This document shows positions 52,659 to 60,792 of a stretch of DNA of 64,000 nucleotides, in pieces. The notes beneath the pieces were generated by a model that saw only the letters and a program-made list of their open reading frames with translations, did no database searches and was not told the origin of the DNA. Source of the stretch: Mycobacterium paraense (GTDB taxonomy: Bacteria; Actinomycetota; Actinomycetes; Mycobacteriales; Mycobacteriaceae); assembly GCF_002101815.1 (NCBI RefSeq), contig NZ_LQPM01000013.1, forward strand, positions 248,001 through 312,000. Direction: 5' to 3'. Position 1 is the stretch's first letter, and every line of letters begins with the position of its first letter. The position numbers and the translations under genes are program-made.

Positions 52659-53663
52659 TCAGCCCCCGCGGACAGCCGCGATGAATCTGTCGAGTTCGCG
52701 GACAATCGCGGGGCCGGAGGGTTCGATGATGACTTCGGTGGCACCGGCTTGGGCCATGGCGGCCACGGCGTTTGCGACCGCGTCGGCCGATCCCGTCAGG
52801 GTGACCGAGGGAACCGAGGCGTAGCCGCCGGCATGCCAGGCGGCCAGGTCGGCGTCGTTCATCTCGACCATGGTGCCTTGGTGAATGTGGAGGTGGCGCA
52901 GGCGTTGCGGCACGTGTTCGATCACCTCGAGCCAGGCGGAACCGCCGGGCATCTGGCGCAGCGCGTCGGCGCCCTGCGTGGTGTAGACGTAGTGATATGC
53001 CGCGGCCCACGAGGCGCCGACCGAGAGGCGGACCTCTTCGCCGGCCAGGTCCTGTCCGTCGTCGAGGACGGTGCCCATTGTGGCTACCACCGCGCGCGCA
53101 AAGTCGCGCTGCCCGGGCACCACGTTGAACATCGAGATCACCCCGTCGGCGCCGAGCCGCTTGGCCACCCCGGCTCCCTTGGGCCCGGTTGCCGCCACCA
53201 ACAACGGGATTCGCAGCGGCAGAACCTCGGACTGCGCCGAGGTGAGCATCAACTTGATGGCCGCACCCTCCCAGTCGACGACCTCTCCGGCCAACAGCGC
53301 CTGGTAGGCGCGGATGTAGGCCTCCATGTAGGACCATCGGATCGGCGGCTGGCCGATGGCCGCGCGGCTGGAGAACCCGGTGCCGAAAGAGGTCACCACG
53401 CGCCCGGGCGCCCGTCGATGCAGTGAGACGGTCTCTGCGGCGTTGACCAAGGGGTGGCGCTGTGTCGGAATCAGCACCGCGGGGCCAAGTTCGATCGTCG
53501 TGGTCCGCTCCGCGGCCCGGTGCAAGCCCAGCCAGACGTCACCACCGGCGAACGGAGTGTCGTAGAGATAGGCCCGGCGGTAGCCAAGCTTCTCTGCCGC
53601 GACAATGTTCTGGGCGGACTCGAACGACGGTGGTAGCGCGACGCTTACATCAATATCGGTCAT
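52659..53663 (-). CDS. LLM-class (F420 or FMN-dependent) oxidoreductase
   Basis: The 334-residue TIM-barrel protein of the bacterial luciferase-like family: AAEKLGYRRAYLYDTPFAGGDVWLGLHRAAERTTTIELGPAVL (22-64), SLHRRAPGRVVTSFGTGFSSRAA and GADGVISMF. In mycobacteria such proteins commonly use F420. Its start overlaps the end of the DsbA-like gene by 4 bp; with the alpha/beta hydrolase they form an operon (55260 to 52659). Confidence 0.87.
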   Translation of the reverse strand: MTDIDVSVALPPSFESAQNIVAAEKLGYRRAYLYDTPFAGGDVWLGLHRAAERTTTIELGPAVLIPTQRHPLVNAAETVSLHRRAPGRVVTSFGTGFSSRAAIGQPPIRWSYMEAYIRAYQALLAGEVVDWEGAAIKLMLTSAQSEVLPLRIPLLVAATGPKGAGVAKRLGADGVISMFNVVPGQRDFARAVVATMGTVLDDGQDLAGEEVRLSVGASWAAAYHYVYTTQGADALRQMPGGSAWLEVIEHVPQRLRHLHIHQGTMVEMNDADLAAWHAGGYASVPSVTLTGSADAVANAVAAMAQAGATEVIIEPSGPAIVRELDRFIAAVRGG

Positions 53664-54295
53664 CGATGGGTCCTCTCTACCAGGGCTCTGGTGCCCACTG
53701 CGTCTCGGGCAACGAGCTCAAATTCCGACATCGGCAGGAGCCCGGCCACCATGCGGCCCCCGAGCAACCATGCGGGTGTGCCGTACACGCCGCACCGATG
53801 GCCTGCCCTTTCGGCCTGGTCGACTTCGGCATAGGCCCCGCCATCGGCGAGAGCGGTGTGCAGCGTGGGGAGGTTAACGCCCGCGTCTGCGGCATGCCGG
53901 TCGATGACGGCCAGCTCGCCGATATCCTCACCCAGAGCGAAGTGCGCCTCGAACAGCTTGCGCTGGAGCTCGGCGAAGGCGTCGGGTTGATTGCGTCGCA
54001 CCCATTCGGCGGCGGCTAAGGCATTCCTGCTGTTAGGAATTCGCGTCGGCCAGTGCAGCACGAGTCCCTCCGCGGCCGCCTCCCGCTCGAGCATCTTGGA
54101 CCGCGGCCCGCGACGGGGGCCGACAGCAAGGCCGGCGGCTGGAATGTCGGGGTGCGCCTGGAAAGGCAACGAGATGACCTCAAAGCCAGCCTCCACCAGG
54201 AGCGCGGTCCTGGACTGCCCGATATAGCAGAACGGGCATATCAAGTCGTACCAATGCAGCACCGGGCCCGGCGCGTCGTCGCTGATGTCACTCAT
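53660..54295 (-). CDS. DsbA/FrnE-type oxidoreductase with CPFC
   Basis: The 211-residue paralogue of the 37464 protein has CPFC (Cys20, Cys23) in HWYDLICPFCYIGQSRTALL, plus GVYGTPAWLLGGRMVAGL near residue 165. The two share about the whole length, including the unusual IPNSRNALAAAEWVRRNQPDAFAELQRKLFEAHFALGED segment. The second cysteine makes thiol-disulfide or isomerase activity possible. Overlaps the hydrolase start by 4 bp. Confidence 0.84.
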   Translation of the reverse strand: MSDISDDAPGPVLHWYDLICPFCYIGQSRTALLVEAGFEVISLPFQAHPDIPAAGLAVGPRRGPRSKMLEREAAAEGLVLHWPTRIPNSRNALAAAEWVRRNQPDAFAELQRKLFEAHFALGEDIGELAVIDRHAADAGVNLPTLHTALADGGAYAEVDQAERAGHRCGVYGTPAWLLGGRMVAGLLPMSEFELVARDAVGTRALVERTHR

Positions 54296-55260
54296 GATTC
54301 CTCCCTTGGCGGAGACGATTTCAGAGCCTGCCGGAGCACATCGATCGCCTGGGTGATCGCTGCGGTCGCCGCGGCGGTTTCGCGCAGGGCGTTGAGCAGC
54401 ATGAAGTCATGGATGGTGGCGTTGTAGCGGACGCTGGTGCAGCGCACGCCGGCAGCGGTCAGCTTGCGGGCGTAGGCCTCGCCTTCGTCACGCAGGACGT
54501 CGTGTTCGTCCACGACGACGAACGCCTCGGGTAGCCCGGCGAGCTCCGCTACGCCGGCCCTGATCGGCGACGCGAATATTTCCTCGCGTCGGGCCCTGTC
54601 GGGCAGGTAGGCGTCCCAGAACCAGGCCATGGCCTTGGCCGTCAGGTGCGGACCGTCGGCGAATTCGCGGTAGCTCGCGGTGTTTTGCGAGGCGTCGGTC
54701 ACCGGGTAGTACAGCGACTGGTGAACAAACGTGACATCGCCACGGCGCTGGGCCAGCAGGGCCAGCGCGGCGGCCAGGTTGCCGCCGGCGGAGTCGCCGG
54801 CGACGGCCAGTCGGGTGGCGTCGAGGCCCGCGGTAGCGCCGTGCCGGTGGATCCAGCGCGCGGCGGCGTACGCCTGCTCGAGCGCGACCGGGTAGCGGGC
54901 CTCCGGCGCGCGGTCGAACTCGACGAATACGACCGCTGCCTGCACTCCCACCGACAGCTCGCACACCAGTCGGTCGTGGGTCGCGGCGCTGCCGAGCACC
55001 CATCCGCCGCCGTGCAAATACAGCACGATCGGCAAAAGGCCGTCCGCCCCATAGGGTTTGACGATGCGAACGCGCGCCTGCACGCCGTCGGCTTCGACGA
55101 TCACCCACGCACTGTCCACCGTCGGCTTGGAGATCGGACCCGCCTGGATGTCCTCGAAGCCGGCGCGCGCCGCAGCGGGGGTCAGTTCATATACCGGCGG
55201 CGCGTGCGCCGCGGCGGTGGCGAATGCTGCCGCGGCCGGTTCGAGGACATACTCGCTCAC
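54292..55260 (-). CDS. Alpha/beta hydrolase, HSL/lipase family
   Basis: The 322-residue hydrolase has the oxyanion-hole HGGGWVLG (about 83-90), nucleophile Ser157 in GDSAGGN, an acid in VVDEHDVLRDEG and the catalytic His in TIHDFML near the C-terminus. Typical of carboxylesterases. In context it could cleave the ester made by the monooxygenase at 49921 (inference). First gene of a three-gene operon with overlaps to the DsbA-like gene; 27 bp after the ubiD stop. Confidence 0.9.
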   Translation of the reverse strand: MSEYVLEPAAAAFATAAAHAPPVYELTPAAARAGFEDIQAGPISKPTVDSAWVIVEADGVQARVRIVKPYGADGLLPIVLYLHGGGWVLGSAATHDRLVCELSVGVQAAVVFVEFDRAPEARYPVALEQAYAAARWIHRHGATAGLDATRLAVAGDSAGGNLAAALALLAQRRGDVTFVHQSLYYPVTDASQNTASYREFADGPHLTAKAMAWFWDAYLPDRARREEIFASPIRAGVAELAGLPEAFVVVDEHDVLRDEGEAYARKLTAAGVRCTSVRYNATIHDFMLLNALRETAAATAAITQAIDVLRQALKSSPPREES

Positions 55261-55287
55261 GACTAATTCCTTTGACGGGGAGGCGAA

Positions 55288-56886
55288 TCACACCTCGGGG
55301 AATCGTTTGCTCAGTTTCTGCAAGGTGAGCATTTCGCGGCCGTCGTCGTCGAGGTAAGGGATGCCGATGCCGTACTCGGCCCAGCGGGCGGCGACTTTGG
55401 CCTCCAGCTCGGGTTCGAGCCGGTCGGTGGGCGGGAAGCGGCGCCCGCCCCACTCCGCCCGGGGCGCGATCTCCCAGTTGCGGGTCGCGTCGATGAGGAC
55501 CCGCGTCCATTGGCCGGTGCCGTATGTGTTGGTGTCGTTCATTTCTGGCGGAGTGGACGGATCGAGCGACGAGCCGATGCCCGGGCCGAAGAACGCGATA
55601 TCGCCGAGCCCGGCGTTGACGCGATACGACATGGCCCAGTCCAGCGCGACCGGATCGTGGATATCGATGTCCTGCTCAACGACCATGACGTTCTTGTGAA
55701 ACCACACCGACCCACCGGTACCCCACAGCGCCGAGGCGATCTGTTGCGCGTGCCCGCGGTAGCGCTTCTGGATCTGCACCAGGGTGTTCTGTCCGTTAGT
55801 CACCTCGGTCATCCACACGTCGGTGATGCCCCCGATCCCGAGGTCGTCCAGCACATTCCAGGTGATCGCCGACCGGGCGAAGTTGGTGATGCTGTCTTCG
55901 TTGAACATCCCCGGCCGAATTCCCTCGAGCGTGCCGCGCAGCACCGGGTCGTTGCGGTGGGTGATGCGGGTGACACGAAGGACCGGCGCCGGCGCCGCCC
56001 CACCCAAAAAGCCCGGGTACTCCGCGAACGGTCCCTCGACGACGAACGTCGAGGGGTCGGGGTCGATGAAGCCCTCGACGACGATCTCGGCGCTCGCCGG
56101 GACGTGCAGCGGCACGGTTTCACAAGCCACCAGATCGACCGGACGGCCCAGCAGGGCGCCCATCATGTCCCATTCGCAGATGTTCTTCGGAAATGGGCTG
56201 CCGGCGCAAAACGGCATGACGTCGTGCCACCCGTAGACCACCGCGACCGGCATGGGCTCGGGTTTGTATTCCTCCATGTGGACGCCCCAACCCTGAGTGG
56301 GCACCAACAGCTTCGCGATCTTGTCGTTGTCGACGATCTGGCCGCGATACAGGCCGATGTTGTCTCTGCCGGTCACCTTGTCCTCGGTGACCACGCCGCA
56401 GAACGTGTCGATGTAACGGCCGCCGTCGCCCCCGTGCCACTTCGGGACCGGAAACTCCCACAAATTGATGTCGTCGCCTTCGACGATGTTGTCCTTGACC
56501 GCACCGGTCTCGACGATGCGCGGTGGGACGGGTTTCTTGAAGGCCTCGCGGAGGTGGCGCACGATGGCCGAATCGCTGGTGCCTTCGGGCAGTCCCAGCA
56601 TCAACTGAACCTGGCGCCGGCTGCCCAGCGCGGACGTCAAAAGCTTTGTGCACCGGGTATTCTCGTGGCCGACGATATTCTCAAACAGCAACCCAGGCCC
56701 GCCCAGGGACAGGTTCGCGCGGGTGATCGCACCGATTTCCTGATCCCAGTCGACGGAAGCGGTGACGCGGCGCAGCTGCCCGGCGGCCTCGAGCGTGGCC
56801 AACCAACTGCGCAGGTCGGGCCCGGGGTCCCCGTTTCGCGACTCGATGATGTTGGTGGTTTCGGGCAGGCTTGTCCCAGTGGTCAT
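55288..56886 (-). CDS. ubiD: UbiD-family (de)carboxylase
   Basis: The 532-residue prenyl-FMN-dependent decarboxylase family protein: TKLLTSALGSRRQVQLMLGLPEGTSD near residue 75, HGGDGGRYIDTFCGVVTEDKVTGRDNIGLYRGQI near 155, and EGPFAEYPGFLGG near 290 with the family acid residues. GAGGAG precedes ATG 56886. Substrates in the family are aromatic or alpha,beta-unsaturated acids. The next gene upstream is ubiX-like, 36 bp away, supplying the cofactor. Which acid it acts on is unknown. Confidence 0.9.
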   Translation of the reverse strand: MTTGTSLPETTNIIESRNGDPGPDLRSWLATLEAAGQLRRVTASVDWDQEIGAITRANLSLGGPGLLFENIVGHENTRCTKLLTSALGSRRQVQLMLGLPEGTSDSAIVRHLREAFKKPVPPRIVETGAVKDNIVEGDDINLWEFPVPKWHGGDGGRYIDTFCGVVTEDKVTGRDNIGLYRGQIVDNDKIAKLLVPTQGWGVHMEEYKPEPMPVAVVYGWHDVMPFCAGSPFPKNICEWDMMGALLGRPVDLVACETVPLHVPASAEIVVEGFIDPDPSTFVVEGPFAEYPGFLGGAAPAPVLRVTRITHRNDPVLRGTLEGIRPGMFNEDSITNFARSAITWNVLDDLGIGGITDVWMTEVTNGQNTLVQIQKRYRGHAQQIASALWGTGGSVWFHKNVMVVEQDIDIHDPVALDWAMSYRVNAGLGDIAFFGPGIGSSLDPSTPPEMNDTNTYGTGQWTRVLIDATRNWEIAPRAEWGGRRFPPTDRLEPELEAKVAARWAEYGIGIPYLDDDGREMLTLQKLSKRFPEV

Positions 56887-56922
56887 CTCGTACTCCTCAG
56901 AATTTGGGGCCTGTGCTCATCG

Positions 56923-57546
56923 TCAGTTGCTGACCATCCAGCCTTCGGGCTCCGGGAGGTGTCGATGGCCGTTCACACGTACCGGAGGCTGATCGTCCTT
57001 CCAGCGCTGGATCAGGTTGTGCTCGATCCCCAGTTGATCGATGACGCGCCCAACCACCTGGTTCGTCACCTCGTCGACCGAGGCGGGCCGCGTGTAGTAG
57101 GCCACCATCGGCGGGAAGATCACGGCACCGGCGCGCGCCAGGTAATGCATGTTGTCCAGATGAATCTCGCTCAAAGGGGCCTCCCGCGCGACCAGCACGA
57201 GCCTGCGGCGTTCCTTCAGCGTGACGTCGGCGGCGCGGGTGATCAGGTTGTCGCTGAAGCCGATCCGGATGGCGGCCAGGGTCTTCATGCTGCACGGGCA
57301 GACGACCATGCCGTCGGTCCGAAAAGATCCGCTGGAGATGCCCGCGGCAAGATCGCGGGCGCTGTACGCGTGCGAGGCCAGCGCGCGGACCTCCTCGACG
57401 CTGGTATCAGTCTCCATCTTGATCGTCGCCCGTGCCCAATCACTGAGAATCAGGTGCGTCTCGACCCCCAGCCGGCCAAGCGCCTCCAGCAGGCGGACGC
57501 CCAGAGCGGCACCAGTCGCTCCGGTCATTGCCACGACTAAACGCAT
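56923..57546 (-). CDS. ubiX: UbiX-family flavin prenyltransferase
   Basis: The 207-residue protein makes prenylated FMN for UbiD. Typical segments are VVAMTGATGAALGVRLLEAL near the N-terminus, LILSDWARATIKMET, DGMVVCPCSMKTLAAIRIGFSDNLITRAADVTLKERRRLVLVAREAPLS and FPPMVAYY. The ATG at 57546 follows AAAGGAGG. Cotranscribed with ubiD. Confidence 0.93.
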   Translation of the reverse strand: MRLVVAMTGATGAALGVRLLEALGRLGVETHLILSDWARATIKMETDTSVEEVRALASHAYSARDLAAGISSGSFRTDGMVVCPCSMKTLAAIRIGFSDNLITRAADVTLKERRRLVLVAREAPLSEIHLDNMHYLARAGAVIFPPMVAYYTRPASVDEVTNQVVGRVIDQLGIEHNLIQRWKDDQPPVRVNGHRHLPEPEGWMVSN

Positions 57547-57674
57547 CGTCGTCCTCCTTTTAGCGGGCCGTCTGCCCCAAGGGTGCAATCACAGAAGTTT
57601 CCAGCGAACCGGCCCACGGTCGCATCCGCCGGTGGCTAGCCACCACCGCGACAAAAATCATCGGTGGGCGTCAT

Positions 57675-58517
57675 CTACACCCGTGACCCGGCCTGCCGCG
57701 GCATGGCGGCCGCCGCCGTGCGCATACGCTGCATCACTTTGCCGAGCAGACGCACGCGCAGCCGTCCCGGCAGAAGCGCCAGCGAGGTCACGAGGAACCG
57801 CGCGCGAACCCCCGGAATGACGTTGGTGTGCTTGCCCAGCGCGGCCACCGCGGCCTTGGCGACCACCTCCGGCGTAGTGGCTGACCCGTATTGCAGGCCA
57901 GCCCGCGCCTCAAACCCGGTATGTACGGGCCCCGCCTCGACCGCCAGCACGTCGATTCCCCGCGGCTTCAACTCGTGATGCAGACCTTCGGCGAGGACGT
58001 GGACGTACGCCTTCGTCGCCGCGTAGCAGCTGACCCATGGGACGCCTTGGCGGCCGAGGATCGAGCCGAACAACATGACGCCGCCGCCGCCCCTCTGCCC
58101 CATTCGCCGGGCGAACGTATGAGCCAGGCGGGCAACCGCCGTGACGTTGAGGGAGACCATCTCCAGCTGGGACGCCAGCGGCGCATCGGCGAACGGCCCG
58201 CTGGTGGCAAACCCGGCGGAAAGGATGACCAGGCCGATGTCGAGGTGGCGGGTCTCCTGCTCCAGTTGATCGACACCCTCTGGTCGCGCGAGGTCCGCCG
58301 CGATGGCGAGCGTCTCTACACCATGTGCCGCCGATACGTCCCACGCGATGGTCTGGAGCCGGTCGCGGCGTCGCGCGCACAAAACGACGTTGACGCCCCG
58401 AGCGGCGATCTCGGCAGCCAGCGCACGGCCGATGCCGTCGCTCGCTCCCGTGACGAGCGCCCACGGCCCGTACCGGCTGTGAAACCGTTGGTGGCGGCTA
58501 ATATCTGCGTTCCTCAT
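57675..58517 (-). CDS. SDR-family dehydrogenase
   Basis: The 280-residue SDR has VTGASDGIGRALAAEIAARG near residue 22, LSAGFATSG near 100 and YAATKAYV with Tyr/Lys present. C-terminal extension rich in Arg suggests a membrane-associated type (similar to long-chain acyl SDRs). ATG at 58517 after GGAACGC-type; two alternatives upstream are less likely. Located 129 bp upstream of the ubiX start, with copy B of the dyad element 74 bp before it. Confidence 0.87.
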   Translation of the reverse strand: MRNADISRHQRFHSRYGPWALVTGASDGIGRALAAEIAARGVNVVLCARRRDRLQTIAWDVSAAHGVETLAIAADLARPEGVDQLEQETRHLDIGLVILSAGFATSGPFADAPLASQLEMVSLNVTAVARLAHTFARRMGQRGGGGVMLFGSILGRQGVPWVSCYAATKAYVHVLAEGLHHELKPRGIDVLAVEAGPVHTGFEARAGLQYGSATTPEVVAKAAVAALGKHTNVIPGVRARFLVTSLALLPGRLRVRLLGKVMQRMRTAAAAMPRQAGSRV

Positions 58518-58590
58518 CGCGAATCGGGCGATCTCTGTGGTTCGACTGCACAGTCTGTGCCATATCGGGCTACGCCAACCCGGGCTTTTC

Positions 58591-58616
58591 GGCCGTCCAT
58601 CACACAAAATGCGACA
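58591..58616. promoter_or_regulatory. 26-bp dyad element, copy B
   Basis: Left arm GGCCGTCCAT, right arm TGCGACA, with CACACAAAA between. Lies 74 bp upstream of the SDR (58517) and 30 bp downstream of the nitroreductase end, so a promoter for the SDR-ubiX-ubiD run is the likeliest role. Confidence 0.75.
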
Positions 58617-58646
58617 GGGCATGATCGCCCCCAGCGGGAGCACAAT

Positions 58647-59363
58647 TCACTCGGTGTCGCGCCGCAGCTGCCGCAGTTCGGCCTTGACGGGCTTCCCATC
58701 GCGCCCGGGCCACAGTGGTTGCGGGACTTCTGCACCGAAAGGCGCGTCCCAATGGTTGCGGGAAGAAACCTCGTGCACCGGATAGCGGTTGGCCGCAACG
58801 CCCCATCGGCCGAGCGGGTAGCCGAAGGCCACCATCGCCGACATCGTCCAGCCCTGGTCGGCCGGCACCCCCAAAATCTCGTTGACCTCGTCCCGGAAGT
58901 AGCGCAGCAGCGTTGTCATGGCGCCGCCCACGCCTTCGGCGCGCGCGGCCAGCAACGCGCTCCAGATGGCCGGGAAAATGTTGGCGCCGCCATGGTCGTC
59001 GATTGCGAAAACGAAGAGCAGCAAGGGGACTTCGTCGAAGTGATCGGCCAGGTAGTTTCCGGACCGGATGATTCGCCGCAGAGTGTCGCTGTGGACGGCG
59101 CGGTCTCGGCCCGGTGCCCGCACAGCCATTCTGCCGGTCCTGATCTCTTCCTGTTCAATCTCGCTGGCGCGCCGATACAACTGGCCCAACGCGTGTTTGA
59201 GTGGCGGGTCATCGACGACGAGGAAATGCCAACGCTGGGTGTTGCCGCCGCTGGGCGCGCGGATCGCCGCATCAAGGATGCGTGCCTGGGTATCCAGGGG
59301 AATCGGATCCGGCCGCATCCGCCGCATCGATCTGGTGGTGTAGAGCGCTTCGTAGACGTCCAT
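58647..59363 (-). CDS. Nitroreductase-family flavoprotein
   Basis: The 238-residue NADPH-dependent FMN protein family member: TTRSMRRMRPDPIPLDTQARILDAAIRAPSGGNTQRWHFLVVDD (9-52) is the FMN-binding start and GNTQRWHF is distinctive. Not an Acg protein (no SLHN motif). It reduces nitro-aromatics or quinones, or a related compound. Convergent neighbour absent; the left end is 130 bp from the SDR start. Confidence 0.88.
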   Translation of the reverse strand: MDVYEALYTTRSMRRMRPDPIPLDTQARILDAAIRAPSGGNTQRWHFLVVDDPPLKHALGQLYRRASEIEQEEIRTGRMAVRAPGRDRAVHSDTLRRIIRSGNYLADHFDEVPLLLFVFAIDDHGGANIFPAIWSALLAARAEGVGGAMTTLLRYFRDEVNEILGVPADQGWTMSAMVAFGYPLGRWGVAANRYPVHEVSSRNHWDAPFGAEVPQPLWPGRDGKPVKAELRQLRRDTE

Positions 59364-60075
59364 TAACAGTCTCCTCTGTGACGGGCCGCAGCGAGTTCGG
59401 ATCGAGAACGTAGGGGCCCGCCTTGCGCCGCTTTGGGTGCGCTTCCGCGGAATTCATGCGCGACCATGATTGTGTGGTCTCCTCGCAACCGTGAGTCGAC
59501 GACTGATATCCGCCGATAGGAAACGAATGATCGCTTTCGGCGTCCAGCGGTGCGGAAACCTGAACGTGACCGTAATACCAACGACGGCGCACTCGACCAG
59601 CGTTGGTAGCTGCTCAGCATTGCGCCGGCGAGGAATAGCCGTCATAGCCCGCAGTCGGGTTGGAGAACCTCGCTTGCTGTCACGATGTTCTCACTCAAGG
59701 TGTGGCGGCGTCGGCAATCGTGGCGTCGCGGGCAACGGTCATAGCCGGCTCAGTGCCCAATGTTCGCTCTCCCTCGTTGACGAATCGTTATGCAACCGAG
59801 AACGTCCTGAGAAGTCCTTTTGTGCCGTCTTTCCCACAAAATGCGACATGGCCGGGCTCTGCCGGACGGTCCGAAGATGATCCTGGTGCCTCCGCGCCCA
59901 ATCGAGCGAATGGCCGTTCCGATGGCCGGAACGACGCGGGTGCAACGCGAGATTTGCGCCAATAGCGCTGTACGAAGGCATATCTGGAAGATCGCGTGCA
60001 GGTCTCGGCAGCGAGCTATCGACGGCGTTGTCGATTGGGTCGGCGCTCGAATCGCGGAGTAGATATCATCGCCAC
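59364..60075. other. 712-bp intergenic region between nitroreductase and IclR gene
   Basis: By eye lower in GC than the flanks, with no credible gene: short frames on both strands have irregular codon usage and no family features. It holds copy C of the dyad element (59823-59848) and an inverted repeat TACCAACG (59576-59583) / CGTTGGTA (59601-59608). It might be a decayed gene remnant or a large regulatory region. Confidence 0.55.
59823..59848. promoter_or_regulatory. 26-bp dyad element, copy C
   Basis: Left arm TGCCGTCTTT, right arm TGCGACA, with CCCACAAAA between. About 228 bp upstream of the IclR GTG at 60076 and 460 bp upstream of the nitroreductase start. Could serve either. Confidence 0.75.
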
Positions 60076-60762
60076 GTGGGCTCAGAGCGCTTTGATGAGT
60101 TATCGGCCGCTAAGTCGACCGGATCGGCCGAACGGGAATCTTCGCCGAGCAGTGCGTTGCACAGCGCCTTTGTGCTACTCCGGGCGCTCGGCCGGATTCA
60201 AAGCCACCCGGTCGGGGTCACACGACTTGCCTCGGAGACGGGTATTCCCAAAACCACCGTGCACAGGCTTCTCGAGCAGCTTGCACAAGAGAACATCGTG
60301 CAGCGCGAGGACCGAAAGTGGACCTTCGCGGCGGGGCTTTATGAATTGGACCGCCGACGCCACGATCTGGCCGGCGTGGCCGCACCCCGGGTGCGATCCA
60401 TGTCGCTGGCCACCAAGGCGTCAATATTCCTGTACGACGCATCGGGAGATCGATTGAGCCCCATGTGCCGCGCGTACGGGTCGGGATTTACCGGCATCTT
60501 GAGCCCTGCCCAGCAGGCGCTGGGCGCCGAGAGCCCGGGGTCCGCTGTCTCTCAAGCGCTTTACAGCGGGCACATGGCATCCGAGTATGGGGAAGTGCAC
60601 CCGGAGTGCTCATGCATCGCGACACCGTTTGCGCTCCCATCGGGAGAGCCCGGGATCGTCGCTTTCGCTCTGCCCATGCGAAAGGACCTCGAATCATTCA
60701 AGCGGCCGCTGGACCGAGTCGCCAAACTCATCCAGTCCGACATGCATCGCATGGCGTCGTGA
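60076..60762 (+). CDS. IclR-family transcriptional regulator (short effector domain)
   Basis: The protein (about 228 residues from GTG 60076; a TTG at 60028 would add 16) has an IclR winged HTH: SAFVLLRALGRIQSHPVGVTRLASETGIPKTTVHRLLEQLAQENIVQRE (about 30-78). The effector domain is shortened and lacks the usual YxCxV...GGY pattern, with GFTGILSPAQQAL and CSCIATPFALPSGEPGIVAFALPMR left. No clear ribosome-binding site. It is the only regulator inside the UbiD region and a candidate reader of the 26-bp dyad. Confidence 0.82.
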   Translation: MGSERFDELSAAKSTGSAERESSPSSALHSAFVLLRALGRIQSHPVGVTRLASETGIPKTTVHRLLEQLAQENIVQREDRKWTFAAGLYELDRRRHDLAGVAAPRVRSMSLATKASIFLYDASGDRLSPMCRAYGSGFTGILSPAQQALGAESPGSAVSQALYSGHMASEYGEVHPECSCIATPFALPSGEPGIVAFALPMRKDLESFKRPLDRVAKLIQSDMHRMAS

Positions 60763-60792
60763 CACCGCCGGCTGCGTCCCGGCGCCCGGACG

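Noticed and set aside
52330..53337. A 335-codon minus-strand frame overlapping the LLM gene
   Set aside because: Out of frame with the LLM oxidoreductase, Arg-rich, no recognised domain.
59470..59880. A 136-codon plus-strand frame in the nitroreductase-IclR gap
   Set aside because: No ribosome-binding site, Cys/Arg/Ser-rich composition and no homology I can recognise.
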